A stretch of DNA of 64,000 nucleotides, taken from assembly GCF_000383615.1 (NCBI RefSeq), contig NZ_KB911620.1, positions 1 through 64,000 of the forward strand, given 5' to 3'. The position numbers and the translations under genes are program-made. The first letter of the stretch is position 1, and each line of letters starts with the position of its first letter. The notes under the pieces were generated by a model. That model saw only the letters and a list, made by a program, of their open reading frames with translations, was not told where the DNA came from and searched no databases. Positions 52,022 through 60,495 of the stretch are shown piece after piece. The stretch is from Streptomyces canus 299MFChir4.1. Its GTDB lineage: Bacteria; Actinomycetota; Actinomycetes; Streptomycetales; Streptomycetaceae.

Positions 52022-52843
52022 TCAGTCCTTGACCGCGCCCGCGGTCACACCGGCGGCCACATAGCGCTGAGCGAGGACGAGCAGTACCGCGGCCGGCAGC
52101 GACGCGACGACGGCGGTGGCCATGATCGCGTTCCATTCCTGGTTGTTGTTGCCGATGTAGTGGTAGATGCCGAGGGTGATGGGGCGCAGGTCCCCGCCGC
52201 CGTCCAGGGTGTTGGCGAAGACGAAGTCGGACCAGGCCCACAGGAAGCTGAACAGCGAGACCGTGACGAGCGCGTTGCGGCTGACCGGGAGCACGACGGA
52301 GCGGAAGGTGCGGAAGGTTCCGGCCCCGTCGATGCGGGCCGCGGCGATCAGCTCACCGGGGATGCCCGACATGAACGCCGTGAAGATCATGACGCCGAAC
52401 GGCACCGCGATGGTGGAGTCGGCGATGATCAGGCCCCACCAGGAGTTCAGCAGCCCGAGGTCGAGGAAGATGCCGTAGAAACCCATCGCCATGACGATGC
52501 CGGGGATCATCTGGGCGACCAGCAGGGCGAGTCCGAGGAAACCCCCGCCCGGGGGACGGAGCTTGGCCAGCGCGAAGCCGGCCGGCGCGGCGAGCACCAG
52601 GGTGAGGACGACCGTGCCGACACCGATGAGAAGGCTGGTGCCGAGATAGGGCATCTGGTCGTTCAGGACGGCCCGGTATCCCTCGAAGGTGGGGTGCAGG
52701 GGCAGCAGGTCGGGCGGGCTCTTGCGCATGTCCTGCTGCGGGGTCAGGGACACGTTCAGCATCCAGTAGACCGGGAACAGCATCACGGCGGTCAGCAGGA
52801 GGCCGATGACGGTGTAACGGCGTTTTCCCGTAGCGGACTTCAT
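52022..52843 (-). CDS. CUT1 sugar ABC transporter permease (MalG type)
   Basis: A 273-residue inner-membrane permease with six helices. The EAA-loop contact to the ATPase reads LIAAARIDGAGTFRTFRSVV, followed by LPVSRNALVT. The N-terminal helix (YTVIGLLLTAVMLFPVYWML) and PQQDMRKSPPDLLP segment are typical of MalG-like subunits. ATG 52843 overlaps the stop of the first permease as ATGA. No ATPase gene is nearby, so a shared MsiK-type ATPase is expected. Confidence 0.9.
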   Translation of the reverse strand: MKSATGKRRYTVIGLLLTAVMLFPVYWMLNVSLTPQQDMRKSPPDLLPLHPTFEGYRAVLNDQMPYLGTSLLIGVGTVVLTLVLAAPAGFALAKLRPPGGGFLGLALLVAQMIPGIVMAMGFYGIFLDLGLLNSWWGLIIADSTIAVPFGVMIFTAFMSGIPGELIAAARIDGAGTFRTFRSVVLPVSRNALVTVSLFSFLWAWSDFVFANTLDGGGDLRPITLGIYHYIGNNNQEWNAIMATAVVASLPAAVLLVLAQRYVAAGVTAGAVKD

Positions 52844-53823
52844 GCTTCCTGCCTCCTCTGGACCCGGATGTAGAGCAGTCCGAACACGAGGGCGATGAGG
52901 ATGAGGATGTTGCCGACCGCGGCCCCGGGGCCGAACTTCGGGAGCAGGGAGCCGAAGCCGAGCTGGTACGACCAGGTCGCCAGGGTCGAGGAGGAGTCGC
53001 TGGGACCGCCCTTGGTCATGATCCAGATCAGGTCGAAGACCTTGAGGGTGTAGACGAGACCCAGCAACAGCGTGATCGCGGACACCGGCCGCAGCAGTGG
53101 GAAGGTGATCCGCCGGAACTGCTGCCAGGCGCCCGCCCCGTCCAGGGAGGCCGCCTCGTAGAGCTCGCCGGGGATGTTCTGCAACCCGCTGTAGAGGATG
53201 ACCAGGTTGAAGGGGATGCCGATCCAGACGTTGGCGATGATGACCGAGGTCAGGGCCCAGTGCGGGGAGTTGAGCCAGTCGACCGGGGCCACGCCCACCG
53301 TGTGGAGGGCGTAGTTGAGGACGCCGGACTCGCTGTTGAGCATCCACGACCAGGTCGACGCCGACACGATCAGCGGCAGCAGCCAGGGGATCAGGAACAG
53401 CGCCCTGAGGGTGGCGGCCAGCCGGAAGTGCCGGTTGAAGAAGACCGCGAGGGCGAGCCCGGCGGCGTACTGGAAGGCGATCGACACGAAGGTGAAGATC
53501 ATGGTGTGGCGCATCGCCGGGCCGAAGGTGGGATCGTCCAGGACGGTCCTGAAGTTGTCCAGGCCGGAGAACGGCGCGTCGCCCGCGACGAACGACCGGA
53601 CGGTGTAGTCGCGCAGGCTCAGGTCGAGGTTGCGGTACAGGGGATAGACGTAGAACGCGGCCAAGTAGAGGGCCAGCGGTGCGAGGAACGCCAGTGCGGT
53701 CAGCCGACTCCGGCGGCGGCGGTGGCGCCGTAGGGCCAGGCCGTCCGCCGGGGCGGCGGTGGCGGCTTCCCGGGGCCTGGCCGGGGACCGCGGGGCGCGG
53801 CGGTCGATGCGGGCGATGGTCAT
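52840..53823 (-). CDS. CUT1 sugar ABC transporter permease (MalF type)
   Basis: A 327-residue permease. A basic N-terminus (LALRRHRRRRSRLTA) precedes six helices starting with LAFLAPLALYLAAFYVYPLY. The EAA loop reads LYEAASLDGAGAWQQFRRIT. It pairs with the MalG-type subunit encoded next. It follows the solute-binding protein gene after a 115-base gap containing a hairpin, an arrangement that often allows the binding protein to be made in excess. Confidence 0.9.
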   Translation of the reverse strand: MTIARIDRRAPRSPARPREAATAAPADGLALRRHRRRRSRLTALAFLAPLALYLAAFYVYPLYRNLDLSLRDYTVRSFVAGDAPFSGLDNFRTVLDDPTFGPAMRHTMIFTFVSIAFQYAAGLALAVFFNRHFRLAATLRALFLIPWLLPLIVSASTWSWMLNSESGVLNYALHTVGVAPVDWLNSPHWALTSVIIANVWIGIPFNLVILYSGLQNIPGELYEAASLDGAGAWQQFRRITFPLLRPVSAITLLLGLVYTLKVFDLIWIMTKGGPSDSSSTLATWSYQLGFGSLLPKFGPGAAVGNILILIALVFGLLYIRVQRRQEA

Positions 53824-53844
53824 GCGGACTCCAGAGGGGGTGGC

Positions 53845-53875
53845 CCGCCCGGGACCGGCGGCGGTGTCCGGGCGG
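53845..53875 (-). terminator. Intercistronic hairpin after the binding-protein gene
   Basis: CCGCCCGG (53845-53852) pairs with CCGGGCGG (53868-53875) between the binding-protein stop and first permease start; the flanking sequence allows further GC pairing. Likely a partial terminator or mRNA stabiliser. Confidence 0.5.
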
Positions 53876-53938
53876 TTGCGAGTGCCGAGCGGCGGGCGGG
53901 GACGGGGCCCCGGAAGGTGCCGCGAGGGCGTCGACCGG

Positions 53939-55192
53939 TCAGCTCCCGCCCTTGTCCGCGGCCTTCTGCGCGGTGTCGAGAGCGGCCTGCGGGCTCCGGC
54001 CTCCGGACAGGGCGCTCTGCACGGCGGTCCACATCGGCTGCGAGATCGTGGGGTACTTGGTGCCCAGACCGCCGCTGGTGCGCCCCCGTGCCGCGGCCAC
54101 CGCGTCGACCCACGGCTTCAGTTCGGGGTTCGCCTTGACCTGCTCGGTCTGCACCGCCGAGGTGGGGGCGACGTAGGCCAGGGTGGTGTCCGTGGCCAGC
54201 AGGTTGGCGGAGCTGGTCAGGCAGGTGACGATCTTCTTGGTGACGTCGTACCGTCCGCTGTCCTTCTGGACCGGAACGGTGACGAACTCGCCGCCGGTCG
54301 GCACCGGAGCCGCCCCGCCGCTCTGTCCGGGAATGCTGAGGACGCCGTACTCGAAGCCGGCCTTGTCGGCGTTGCCGAGCTGCCAGGTGCCGTTCTCGCC
54401 GAACGCGTAGGCGCCGGTGGCGAACTCCTGCCAGCTGGTGGTCTGGGTGTTCTGCAGGACGTCCTTGGGAGCCAGTCCCTCGTCCACCCAGCCCTTCCAC
54501 AGGGACAGCGCGGCCACGCCCTTCGCCGAGTCGAGCTCGGTCAGGTCACCGCCGGCGCCCCAGAACCACGGCAGGAACTGGAAGCTGCCCTCTTCCGTGT
54601 TGATCGCGGAGAAGGTGATGCCCTTCTTACCGGCTGCCTTGACCTTCTTCAGGGCGGCCGTGAGGGAGTTCCAGTCCTTGACCGAGGCCGGGTCGACGCC
54701 CGCGGCGGTGAGGACCTTCTTGTTGTAGTAGAGCGCGAGGGTGTTGGCGCCGATCGGGACACCGTAGGAGGCGCCGTCGATCTCGCCCGCGCCGAGGATG
54801 TTCTTCTGGATCGCCTTGGTGTCAAGGCCGAGATCGCTGGTCTTGTTGAGGATGCCCGCCTCCACCAGCGTGGAGACGACCGGGTTGTCCACCAGCATCA
54901 CGTCGGGGGCGTTCCCCTGCTGGGCGGCGAGCAGGGCCTTGTTGCCGAGGTCGGTGGTGTCCATGGCGGTGCGCTTGACCTTGACCCCGGCGTCGGTGCC
55001 GCACTTGCTGACGAGCCTGCCCCACGCCGACGAGCCGTCGAACTGCGGGTACGGGTCCCAGAAGGTGTACGTCCCGCCGGCGCCGCCGGTCCCGGAGGCG
55101 GAGGAGTCGGAACCGCCTCCGCAGGCGGCGACGGAGGTGAGCGCGCCGACGGTGGCGACGGCGCATATCAGGATGCGACGGGTGTTTCTCAC
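53939..55192 (-). CDS. Extracellular solute-binding lipoprotein of sugar ABC transporter
   Basis: A 417-residue lipoprotein. The signal (MRNTRRILICAVATVGALTS) ends in the lipobox VAAC with modified Cys24, then a Gly/Ser linker. The mature part is a family 1 solute-binding fold: GNAPDVMLVDNPVVSTLVEA, IDGASYGVPIGANTLALYYN, FLPWFWGAGGDLTELDS, FGENGTWQLGNADKAGFEYG. GTG 55192 has GAGG upstream and gives the correct signal length. It captures the oligosaccharide outside the membrane for the two permeases. Between GH127 and the permeases, it points to arabinose-containing ligands. Confidence 0.9.
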   Translation of the reverse strand: MRNTRRILICAVATVGALTSVAACGGGSDSSASGTGGAGGTYTFWDPYPQFDGSSAWGRLVSKCGTDAGVKVKRTAMDTTDLGNKALLAAQQGNAPDVMLVDNPVVSTLVEAGILNKTSDLGLDTKAIQKNILGAGEIDGASYGVPIGANTLALYYNKKVLTAAGVDPASVKDWNSLTAALKKVKAAGKKGITFSAINTEEGSFQFLPWFWGAGGDLTELDSAKGVAALSLWKGWVDEGLAPKDVLQNTQTTSWQEFATGAYAFGENGTWQLGNADKAGFEYGVLSIPGQSGGAAPVPTGGEFVTVPVQKDSGRYDVTKKIVTCLTSSANLLATDTTLAYVAPTSAVQTEQVKANPELKPWVDAVAAARGRTSGGLGTKYPTISQPMWTAVQSALSGGRSPQAALDTAQKAADKGGS

Positions 55193-55293
55193 GGCGACCT
55201 CGTTGTCTTGGTTCGGCTCATCGGGAGGGGCGGGGCGCGGGGGGATGTGAGGCGTGCGGAGGGCCCTGGAGGGCCTTCGGGTGTCGGTCGGGC

Positions 55294-57279
55294 TCAGTGG
55301 GTGGGCAGCCAGACCCGCATGCTGCCGTCCTGGCGATTGGCCCACGCGTAGTAGGGGACGGCGGTGAGTTCGACCGGAGCGGGCTCCGTCGCTGGTGCCT
55401 GGGCGTCGGCGGGGGCATACGGCCACCAGCCGGTCTCGGCACGGGGGCGGCGGTGTCCGGCGGCCGTCACGGTGGTCACGCCGCCCAGCAGGTCGGCACG
55501 GTGCGTGTCGGCGAGCGGGCCGCCGGGGTCCAGGACGATGTCGTCGAGGCCGCCACCGGGGTGGTCGACCCCCTCCAGGCAGTACACGAGCGGCCCGCGC
55601 TCGATGGCGACGCAACCGCGTACGGCGTCCACCCGGGGGTCGGCGGCGGTGAGCCGGGGGGCCAGCGAGAGTTCGAGGACGACCCGGTCGCCCGGTGCCC
55701 AGGTCCGCTCAAGGCGCAGCCAGCCGTCGGTGACGGGCGCGTCCGTCTCGTCGTACGCCGTGTCCGCGCACCGGACCCGGTAGGTGCCGCTCCACTGCGG
55801 GATGCGCAGCGAGAGGGTCCAGGGCCGGTCGGCCGGCGTCTCCTCGACCGTGAGGGCGATCGTGCCCTGCCAGGGGTAGTCGGTCTCGGCGCTCACCGCG
55901 ACCGGGGTTCCGTCGAGGTCGCCGGCGTAGCGGCCGGTGACGTACTGGTGGATCTGCAAACCGCCGCCGTCGCTGGAGGCGAGGTAGTGCTCCAGGGAGG
56001 CCAGCAGCCGCATCGCGTTCGGAGGGCAGCAGGCGCAGCGGAACCAGCGGGTGCGGCGGGCCGACTGGTCGCCGCCGGGGTCGGTGTGGCCGTCGCGGAC
56101 CTGGAGCGGGTTGACGTACAGCCAGCGCTCGCCGTCCAGCGACACCCCGGCCAGGAAGCCGTTGAACAGGGTGCGCTCGATCAGGTCGGAGTAGCGGGTC
56201 TCGCCGGTGAGCAGGGCCATGCGCCAGCTCCACTGGATCGAGGCGATGGCGGCACAGGTCTCGCAGTAGGCACGCTCGTTGGGCAGCTCGTACGGGTCGC
56301 CGAAGTCCTCCTCGTCGTGGTGGGCGCCGAGGCCCCCCGTGAGGTGGGTCTTGGCGGCGGTCATCGCGGCCCACAGCCGCTCCGTGGCGGCGCGCAGTTC
56401 CGCGTCCCCGTTCTCCGTCGCCAGATCGGTCGCGGCCGCCAGCAGGTACAACTGGCGTACGGCGTGCCCCTCGACGTCGGTCGCCTCGCGCAGCGGGACA
56501 CGGTCCTGGCAGTACGTCTCACCGCCCAGCAGGCCGTGGCCGAAACGGTCGACGAAGTAACCGGCGAGATCCAGGTAGCGGCGCTCCCCCGTCTCCCGGT
56601 ACAGCTCGACCAGGGCGGTCTCGACCTCGGGGTGGCCGTCGACGCCGTCGATCGCCTTGCCGCTCTCGGGCGGGCCGAAGACCGAGTCGATGTGGTCGGC
56701 GAACTTCACTGCCACATCGAGCAGTTCACGGCGTCCGGTGGCCCGGTGGTGGGCGACGGCGGCCTGGATGAGGTGGCCCGCGCAGTACAGCTCGTGGCTC
56801 CAGCGCAGGTTCTGGTAGCGCTCGCCGCCCTTGAGGAGCTGGAACCAGGTGTTCAGGTAGCCGTCGGGCTGCTGGGCGACGGCGACGAGGGAGACGATGC
56901 GTTCGACCTCGGCCGCGAGCGGGCCGTCCTCCTCGGGATCCCGCCGGGCCAACTGCCAGGACGCGGCCTCCAGCCACTTGTAGACGTCGGAGTCCACGAA
57001 CGGGTAGCCGCCCTGGAACTCGCCCTGCGCGAGGCCTGCCACCACCCGCAGGTTGTTCAGGTTTCCCGCGGACTCCAGCAGTTCGGGGCCCTGGGGAATG
57101 GACGTCCGCCCGTTCACCCGGCGCCGGGCGCTCCAGAAACCGCCCCGCACCTCGACGACGGCGGGGGCGAGCGCGGCCTTGGCGTCCGGGCCGGGACGGA
57201 CCGGGCCGACGGGAGCGCCGGGTTGTCCGGACGGGGCCGGGGACTCGGAGGAGGGCACGGCGGAACGAGGGTCGGGCAT
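55294..57279 (-). CDS. GH127 beta-L-arabinofuranosidase
   Basis: A 661-residue enzyme with an (alpha/alpha)6 barrel and no signal peptide, so cytoplasmic. The zinc site and nucleophile match GH127: Glu340 and Cys342 in AYCETCAAI, and Cys417-Cys418 in WFRCACCPPNAMRLL. In characterised HypBA1 the equivalent cysteine is the nucleophile. Other conserved parts are GGYPFVDSDVYKWLEAASW and QQPDGYLNTWF. The proline-rich first 35 residues are variable. It would cleave beta-L-arabinofuranose from imported oligosaccharides. CGGAGAG precedes ATG 57279. It is the first gene of the operon and diverges from lacI-type regulator. Confidence 0.9.
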   Translation of the reverse strand: MPDPRSAVPSSESPAPSGQPGAPVGPVRPGPDAKAALAPAVVEVRGGFWSARRRVNGRTSIPQGPELLESAGNLNNLRVVAGLAQGEFQGGYPFVDSDVYKWLEAASWQLARRDPEEDGPLAAEVERIVSLVAVAQQPDGYLNTWFQLLKGGERYQNLRWSHELYCAGHLIQAAVAHHRATGRRELLDVAVKFADHIDSVFGPPESGKAIDGVDGHPEVETALVELYRETGERRYLDLAGYFVDRFGHGLLGGETYCQDRVPLREATDVEGHAVRQLYLLAAATDLATENGDAELRAATERLWAAMTAAKTHLTGGLGAHHDEEDFGDPYELPNERAYCETCAAIASIQWSWRMALLTGETRYSDLIERTLFNGFLAGVSLDGERWLYVNPLQVRDGHTDPGGDQSARRTRWFRCACCPPNAMRLLASLEHYLASSDGGGLQIHQYVTGRYAGDLDGTPVAVSAETDYPWQGTIALTVEETPADRPWTLSLRIPQWSGTYRVRCADTAYDETDAPVTDGWLRLERTWAPGDRVVLELSLAPRLTAADPRVDAVRGCVAIERGPLVYCLEGVDHPGGGLDDIVLDPGGPLADTHRADLLGGVTTVTAAGHRRPRAETGWWPYAPADAQAPATEPAPVELTAVPYYAWANRQDGSMRVWLPTH

Positions 57280-57385
57280 GACTCTCCGAACAGTTGGATG
57301 GGAGCGGGCCGGGGATCGCGGTGCGCTTTCGGTGCCACGGTGTCCGCTGCGTCGGGCAGGCGATGGCGCCTCTCGAACCCGCTTG

Positions 57386-57399
57386 GGAAAACGTTTTTC
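57386..57399. promoter_or_regulatory. LacI-type operator between GH127 and its regulator
   Basis: AAAACGTTTT (57388-57397) is a perfect palindrome with the central CG of LacI-family sites, flanked by G and C. It lies in the 259-base divergent region and could control both genes. Confidence 0.75.
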
Positions 57400-57538
57400 T
57401 GCCGGAAAAGTAGAGAGCTGGTGCGCACGAGTCAAGAGGTACGACCGAGTATCTTCTTGTCCCCTGGCAGGACTGGCCCGTGCGCGGGAAGGGTGCCAGG
57501 ATGTACAGCGCCGACCCCTTCCAGGAAAAGGATTGCGC

Positions 57539-58558
57539 GTGACCGCTGTTCCGGGTTCCCCCTCTGCCGGCCGGGCAAAGCTCGCCGATGTGGCCAGGCT
57601 GGCCGGCGTCAGCGTCGGAACGGCCTCGAAGGCACTCACCGGCAACGGCAGGATGCGGCCCGAGACGCGGCAACGGGTCCTGGCCGCCGTGGAGGAGCTC
57701 GACTTCCGCCCCAACCAGCACGCGCAGAGCCTGCACACGGGCCGCAGCTGGACCGTCGGGCTGATGACGACCGACGGCATCGGCCGCTTCAGCACCCCCG
57801 TCCTCCTCGGTGCCGAGGACGCGCTCGGCGCCGGGAAGATCTCGGTGCTGCTGTGCGACACCCGCGGGGACGCCATCCGCGAGCAGCATCATCTGCGCAA
57901 CCTCATGGACCGGCGGGTGGACGGCATCATCGTCACCGGCCGCCGCACCGACCCGAGGCCGCCACTGAAGGGCATCGAGCCGATCCCGACGGTCTACGCG
58001 CTCTCGCCGTCCACGGACCCGGACGACATCTCCGTGGTCTCGGACGACCGCAGCGGTGCACAGCTTGCCGTCGAGCATCTGCTGGCGACCGGACGCACCC
58101 GGATCGCACACGTCACCGGCCCGGCACACCACGCGGCCGCCCAGGACCGGGCCCGCCACACCGTCGAGCTGCTGAAGCACTCCTCGCTCGAACTCGCCAC
58201 CGGGCGCGTCCACTTCGGCGAGTGGAGCGAGGCGTGGGGGCGCCGCGCGGCGGAGGCGGTGCTGCACATCGCCCCGGACACGGACGCCTTCTTCTGCGGC
58301 AACGACCAGATCGCCAGGGGCGTCGCCGACACCTTGCGCGAGAACGGGCTGGACGTGCCGGGCAAGGTCGCGATCGTGGGCTACGACAACTGGGACATCA
58401 TGGCCCTGGCCTGCCGGCCTCCGCTCACCACGATCGACACGGACCTCTCCGAGGTCGGCCGCCAGGCCGCCCTGCGACTGCTCGACGCCATCGGTTCCCG
58501 GCCGGAGCCGGGGCGGCACACAGTTCCCTGCCGTCTTGTGGTGCGCGAGTCGTCCTGA
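57539..58558 (+). CDS. LacI-family transcriptional regulator
   Basis: A 339-residue repressor from GTG 57539 with AAAGGA upstream. The HTH (about 14-60) reads KLADVARLAGVSVGTASKAL, TGNGRMRPETRQRVLAAVEE and hinge LDFRPNQHAQSL. The effector domain is periplasmic-binding-like with DGIIVTGRR, AHVTGPAHHAAAQDR, FFCGNDQIARGVADTLRENG and VAIVGYDNWDIMA. It should repress the divergent GH127-ABC-glycosidase operon until a pentose or oligosaccharide inducer binds. Confidence 0.9.
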   Translation: MTAVPGSPSAGRAKLADVARLAGVSVGTASKALTGNGRMRPETRQRVLAAVEELDFRPNQHAQSLHTGRSWTVGLMTTDGIGRFSTPVLLGAEDALGAGKISVLLCDTRGDAIREQHHLRNLMDRRVDGIIVTGRRTDPRPPLKGIEPIPTVYALSPSTDPDDISVVSDDRSGAQLAVEHLLATGRTRIAHVTGPAHHAAAQDRARHTVELLKHSSLELATGRVHFGEWSEAWGRRAAEAVLHIAPDTDAFFCGNDQIARGVADTLRENGLDVPGKVAIVGYDNWDIMALACRPPLTTIDTDLSEVGRQAALRLLDAIGSRPEPGRHTVPCRLVVRESS

Positions 58559-58565
58559 CGGGCTT

Positions 58566-58581
58566 GAGAAACCCTTTTCTC
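58566..58581. promoter_or_regulatory. Second LacI-like inverted repeat just after the regulator gene
   Basis: GAGAAA-CCCT-TTTCTC is a perfect 6+6 inverted repeat starting eight bases after the LacI stop. It resembles LacI-family sites with a widened centre; a weak terminator is an alternative. Confidence 0.4.
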
Positions 58582-58593
58582 GCACAGAGCGCG

Positions 58594-58658
58594 GTCGGCG
58601 CCGGCTGATCGGCGCGGGATGGTCGGCGCTGGCTGATCGGCGCCGGATGGTCGGCGCT
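58594..58658. repeat. 28-bp tandem repeat (2.3 copies)
   Basis: Units at 58594-58621 and 58622-58649 differ at two positions, and a partial third follows. Each contains TCGGCGC twice. It lies between the LacI gene and the convergent DUF2236 gene. Confidence 0.7.
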
Positions 58659-58686
58659 CAGGACACCCGTCGGCCGCCTCCGGGCA

Positions 58687-59544
58687 TCACTCCGTGCGGG
58701 AACGCGCCCCCGACGTCATGGCCCAGCGGATGGTGTGCGTCAGCAGGAGACCCGAGGGCTGGACGGCGAGACCCTCCACGACAGGGATCCGGGGCAGTCG
58801 CAGCACGCTCCGCGCCCACGACGGAAGCAGGGCGACCGCGTTTGCCGCCAGGACGCCGTAGAAGGGCCGCACGGCAAGCGGCACGGGTGGGTGCAGCAGC
58901 AGGAACCGGGCGGCGGCCCATGCCTCCGGGGTGGCCCGCAGTTCCGGCCGGTACGAGTCCAGACACCTGGCCAGGGCCTGGCGATCGCGGGGCGGATCGA
59001 CCACTCCCAGTGCCTCGGCCACGCGCGCGGTGTCGGCCACGTAGGCGTCGTACCCCGCCGAGTCGAGGGGCCGGGCCCCGTAGCGTTCGTGCGCGCGGAG
59101 GAAGCTGTCGGTCTCCGACGCGTGGACCCAGCCCAGCAGGTGCGGGTCCGCGGCGTGGTACGCGAGTCCGTCGGCCGTCGTCCCCCGCACCCGCTCGTGA
59201 ATACTCCGCACTCGCGCGACGGCGTCCTCGGCGTCGGAAGCGGTGCCGTAGGTCGTGACGGCCAGGAAGGTGCTGGTGCGCTGCAACCGGCCCCAGGGAT
59301 CACCGCGAAACCCGGAGTGCGCGGACACCGCGGCCATGGCGAGCGGATGCAGGGACTGCAGGAGGAGAGCGCTCAGCCCGCCGATGAACATCGACGCGTC
59401 ACCGTGGACGGTGCGGATGGGACGCTCGGGACCGAACCACCGGGGGCCGGGCGTGTCGTGGATACGGGCACGCTTGGCCGGCCCGTCCGGACCGGCGACT
59501 CGCCGGAACACGGCCCTGCCCAGCCGATCACGAAGGTCGGTCAT
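58687..59544 (-). CDS. DUF2236/MpaB-family oxygenase-like protein
   Basis: A 285-residue protein. The family's conserved opening reads MFIGGLSALLLQSLHPLAMA with the His that binds heme in latex-clearing relatives, then DPWGRLQRTSTFLAVTTYGT and ADPHLLGWVHASETDSFLRA (conserved WVH). DUF2236 includes rubber oxygenase Lcp-like and MpaB-type proteins, mostly of unknown substrate. ATG 59544 has AAGGAGG ten bases upstream and was chosen over a longer basic extension. No signal peptide is evident. Convergent with the LacI gene. Confidence 0.8.
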   Translation of the reverse strand: MTDLRDRLGRAVFRRVAGPDGPAKRARIHDTPGPRWFGPERPIRTVHGDASMFIGGLSALLLQSLHPLAMAAVSAHSGFRGDPWGRLQRTSTFLAVTTYGTASDAEDAVARVRSIHERVRGTTADGLAYHAADPHLLGWVHASETDSFLRAHERYGARPLDSAGYDAYVADTARVAEALGVVDPPRDRQALARCLDSYRPELRATPEAWAAARFLLLHPPVPLAVRPFYGVLAANAVALLPSWARSVLRLPRIPVVEGLAVQPSGLLLTHTIRWAMTSGARSRTE

Positions 59545-59740
59545 CTGCGACGCGCCTCCTTCCCCGAGGCCCGGGTGCGCACGTCTGGTCACCCTTCTTC
59601 GTCGGCGGCCGTGCGGACGGATGCAAGGAACCGTCCGCACGTTCCCTACGGCCGCCGCCGAGCGGCCCGCGCAGCGCTCGCGGGGACCGCGTGGACCGAT
59701 CGGACCGCTCGGAAACCTGGAGGCGTCACCTCTGCCCGAT

Positions 59741-59890
59741 TCAGCGGCTCCGTCCCCGGAGCTTGCCGAGCAGCTGGCGCGCCTGCTCCCGGCGCCGCGG
59801 GTCGGCCGAGGCGCGGCGCACCTGCTCGGCGGCCCGTCGTCCCTGCGGGCTCCTGCTGAACTGCTTGATCTTCTCCAGCATGCCAGGCAT
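59741..59890 (-). CDS. Small basic hypothetical protein
   Basis: A 49-residue protein, MPGMLEKIKQFSRSPQGRRA to LLGKLRGRSR, rich in Arg, Lys and Gln and predicted to be helical. GGGGAGGA seven bases before ATG 59890 is an excellent ribosome site, the main reason to accept it as a gene. Similar tiny basic proteins are frequent in Streptomyces without known role; nucleic-acid binding is possible. It lies about 196 bases from the DUF2236 start on the same strand. Confidence 0.65.
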   Translation of the reverse strand: MPGMLEKIKQFSRSPQGRRAAEQVRRASADPRRREQARQLLGKLRGRSR

Positions 59891-60102
59891 GAGGGTCCTC
59901 CCCAGAACGTCTACGACAACTCCGTACGGCATGGTCTTCGTACAGACGCGGTTACCCAGGGCACGCGGTCCCACCCCTGAGAGGCGGGATGTCAGGTGCC
60001 GTGTGCGTCGGTTTCGCCTCCTTCGGGGCGTCGGCACGGTCGCCTGCCGCGGGAACGTGGATCTCGGCCGTACCGGCGGCCCTTCCGGGCAGTACTTACC
60101 GT

Positions 60103-60495
60103 ATGAAACCCCCACCGCGTTTCACGTTGGCCGCGACAACCCTTGACGCGCCGGACGCCCGTGAGCTCGCGCGGTTCTACCTGCGCCTGCTCGGGTGGCG
60201 GACGCGGAAGGAGGAATCGGACTGGGTCGAGATCGCGTCGCCCGACGGCACGGCCGGGCTGTCCTTCCAGACGGAACCGCTCTTCGAACGCCCTCAGTGG
60301 CCCTCCCGCGGGTCCGGGCAGCGGATGATGATGCATCTGGACTTCGAGGTGAACGACCTGTCATCGGCTGTCGATCACGCCCTTGCGCAGGGAGCGACCG
60401 CGGCGGATTTCCAGCCTCAGGCCGATGTACGCGTGTTGTGCGATCCGGCGGGCCACCCGTTCTGTCTCTTCATGCGCACGGGCCCGACGGGCTGA
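60103..60495 (+). CDS. VOC-family (glyoxalase/bleomycin-resistance-like) protein
   Basis: A 130-residue protein with two beta-alpha-beta-beta-beta modules: TLDAPDARELARFYLRLLGW, DWVEIASPDGTAGLSFQTEP, then MMMHLDFEVNDLSSAVDHAL and VRVLCDPAGHPFCLFM. A metal-binding His is likely in MHLDFEV; the final acidic ligand of glyoxalase I is not obvious. The start ATG 60103 lacks a ribosome site and may be leaderless. The small size and generic sequence prevent a substrate call. Confidence 0.78.
   Translation: MKPPPRFTLAATTLDAPDARELARFYLRLLGWRTRKEESDWVEIASPDGTAGLSFQTEPLFERPQWPSRGSGQRMMMHLDFEVNDLSSAVDHALAQGATAADFQPQADVRVLCDPAGHPFCLFMRTGPTG

Noticed and set aside
42568..58558. A missing ABC ATPase hidden in the carbohydrate locus
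   Set aside because: All frames between the genes were examined for Walker A and LSGGQ motifs and none was seen; a shared MsiK-type ATPase elsewhere is the usual Streptomyces solution.
58594..58658. 28-bp tandem repeat as a CRISPR remnant or origin iteron
   Set aside because: Units abut without spacers, there are only 2.3 copies, and there are no replication genes nearby.
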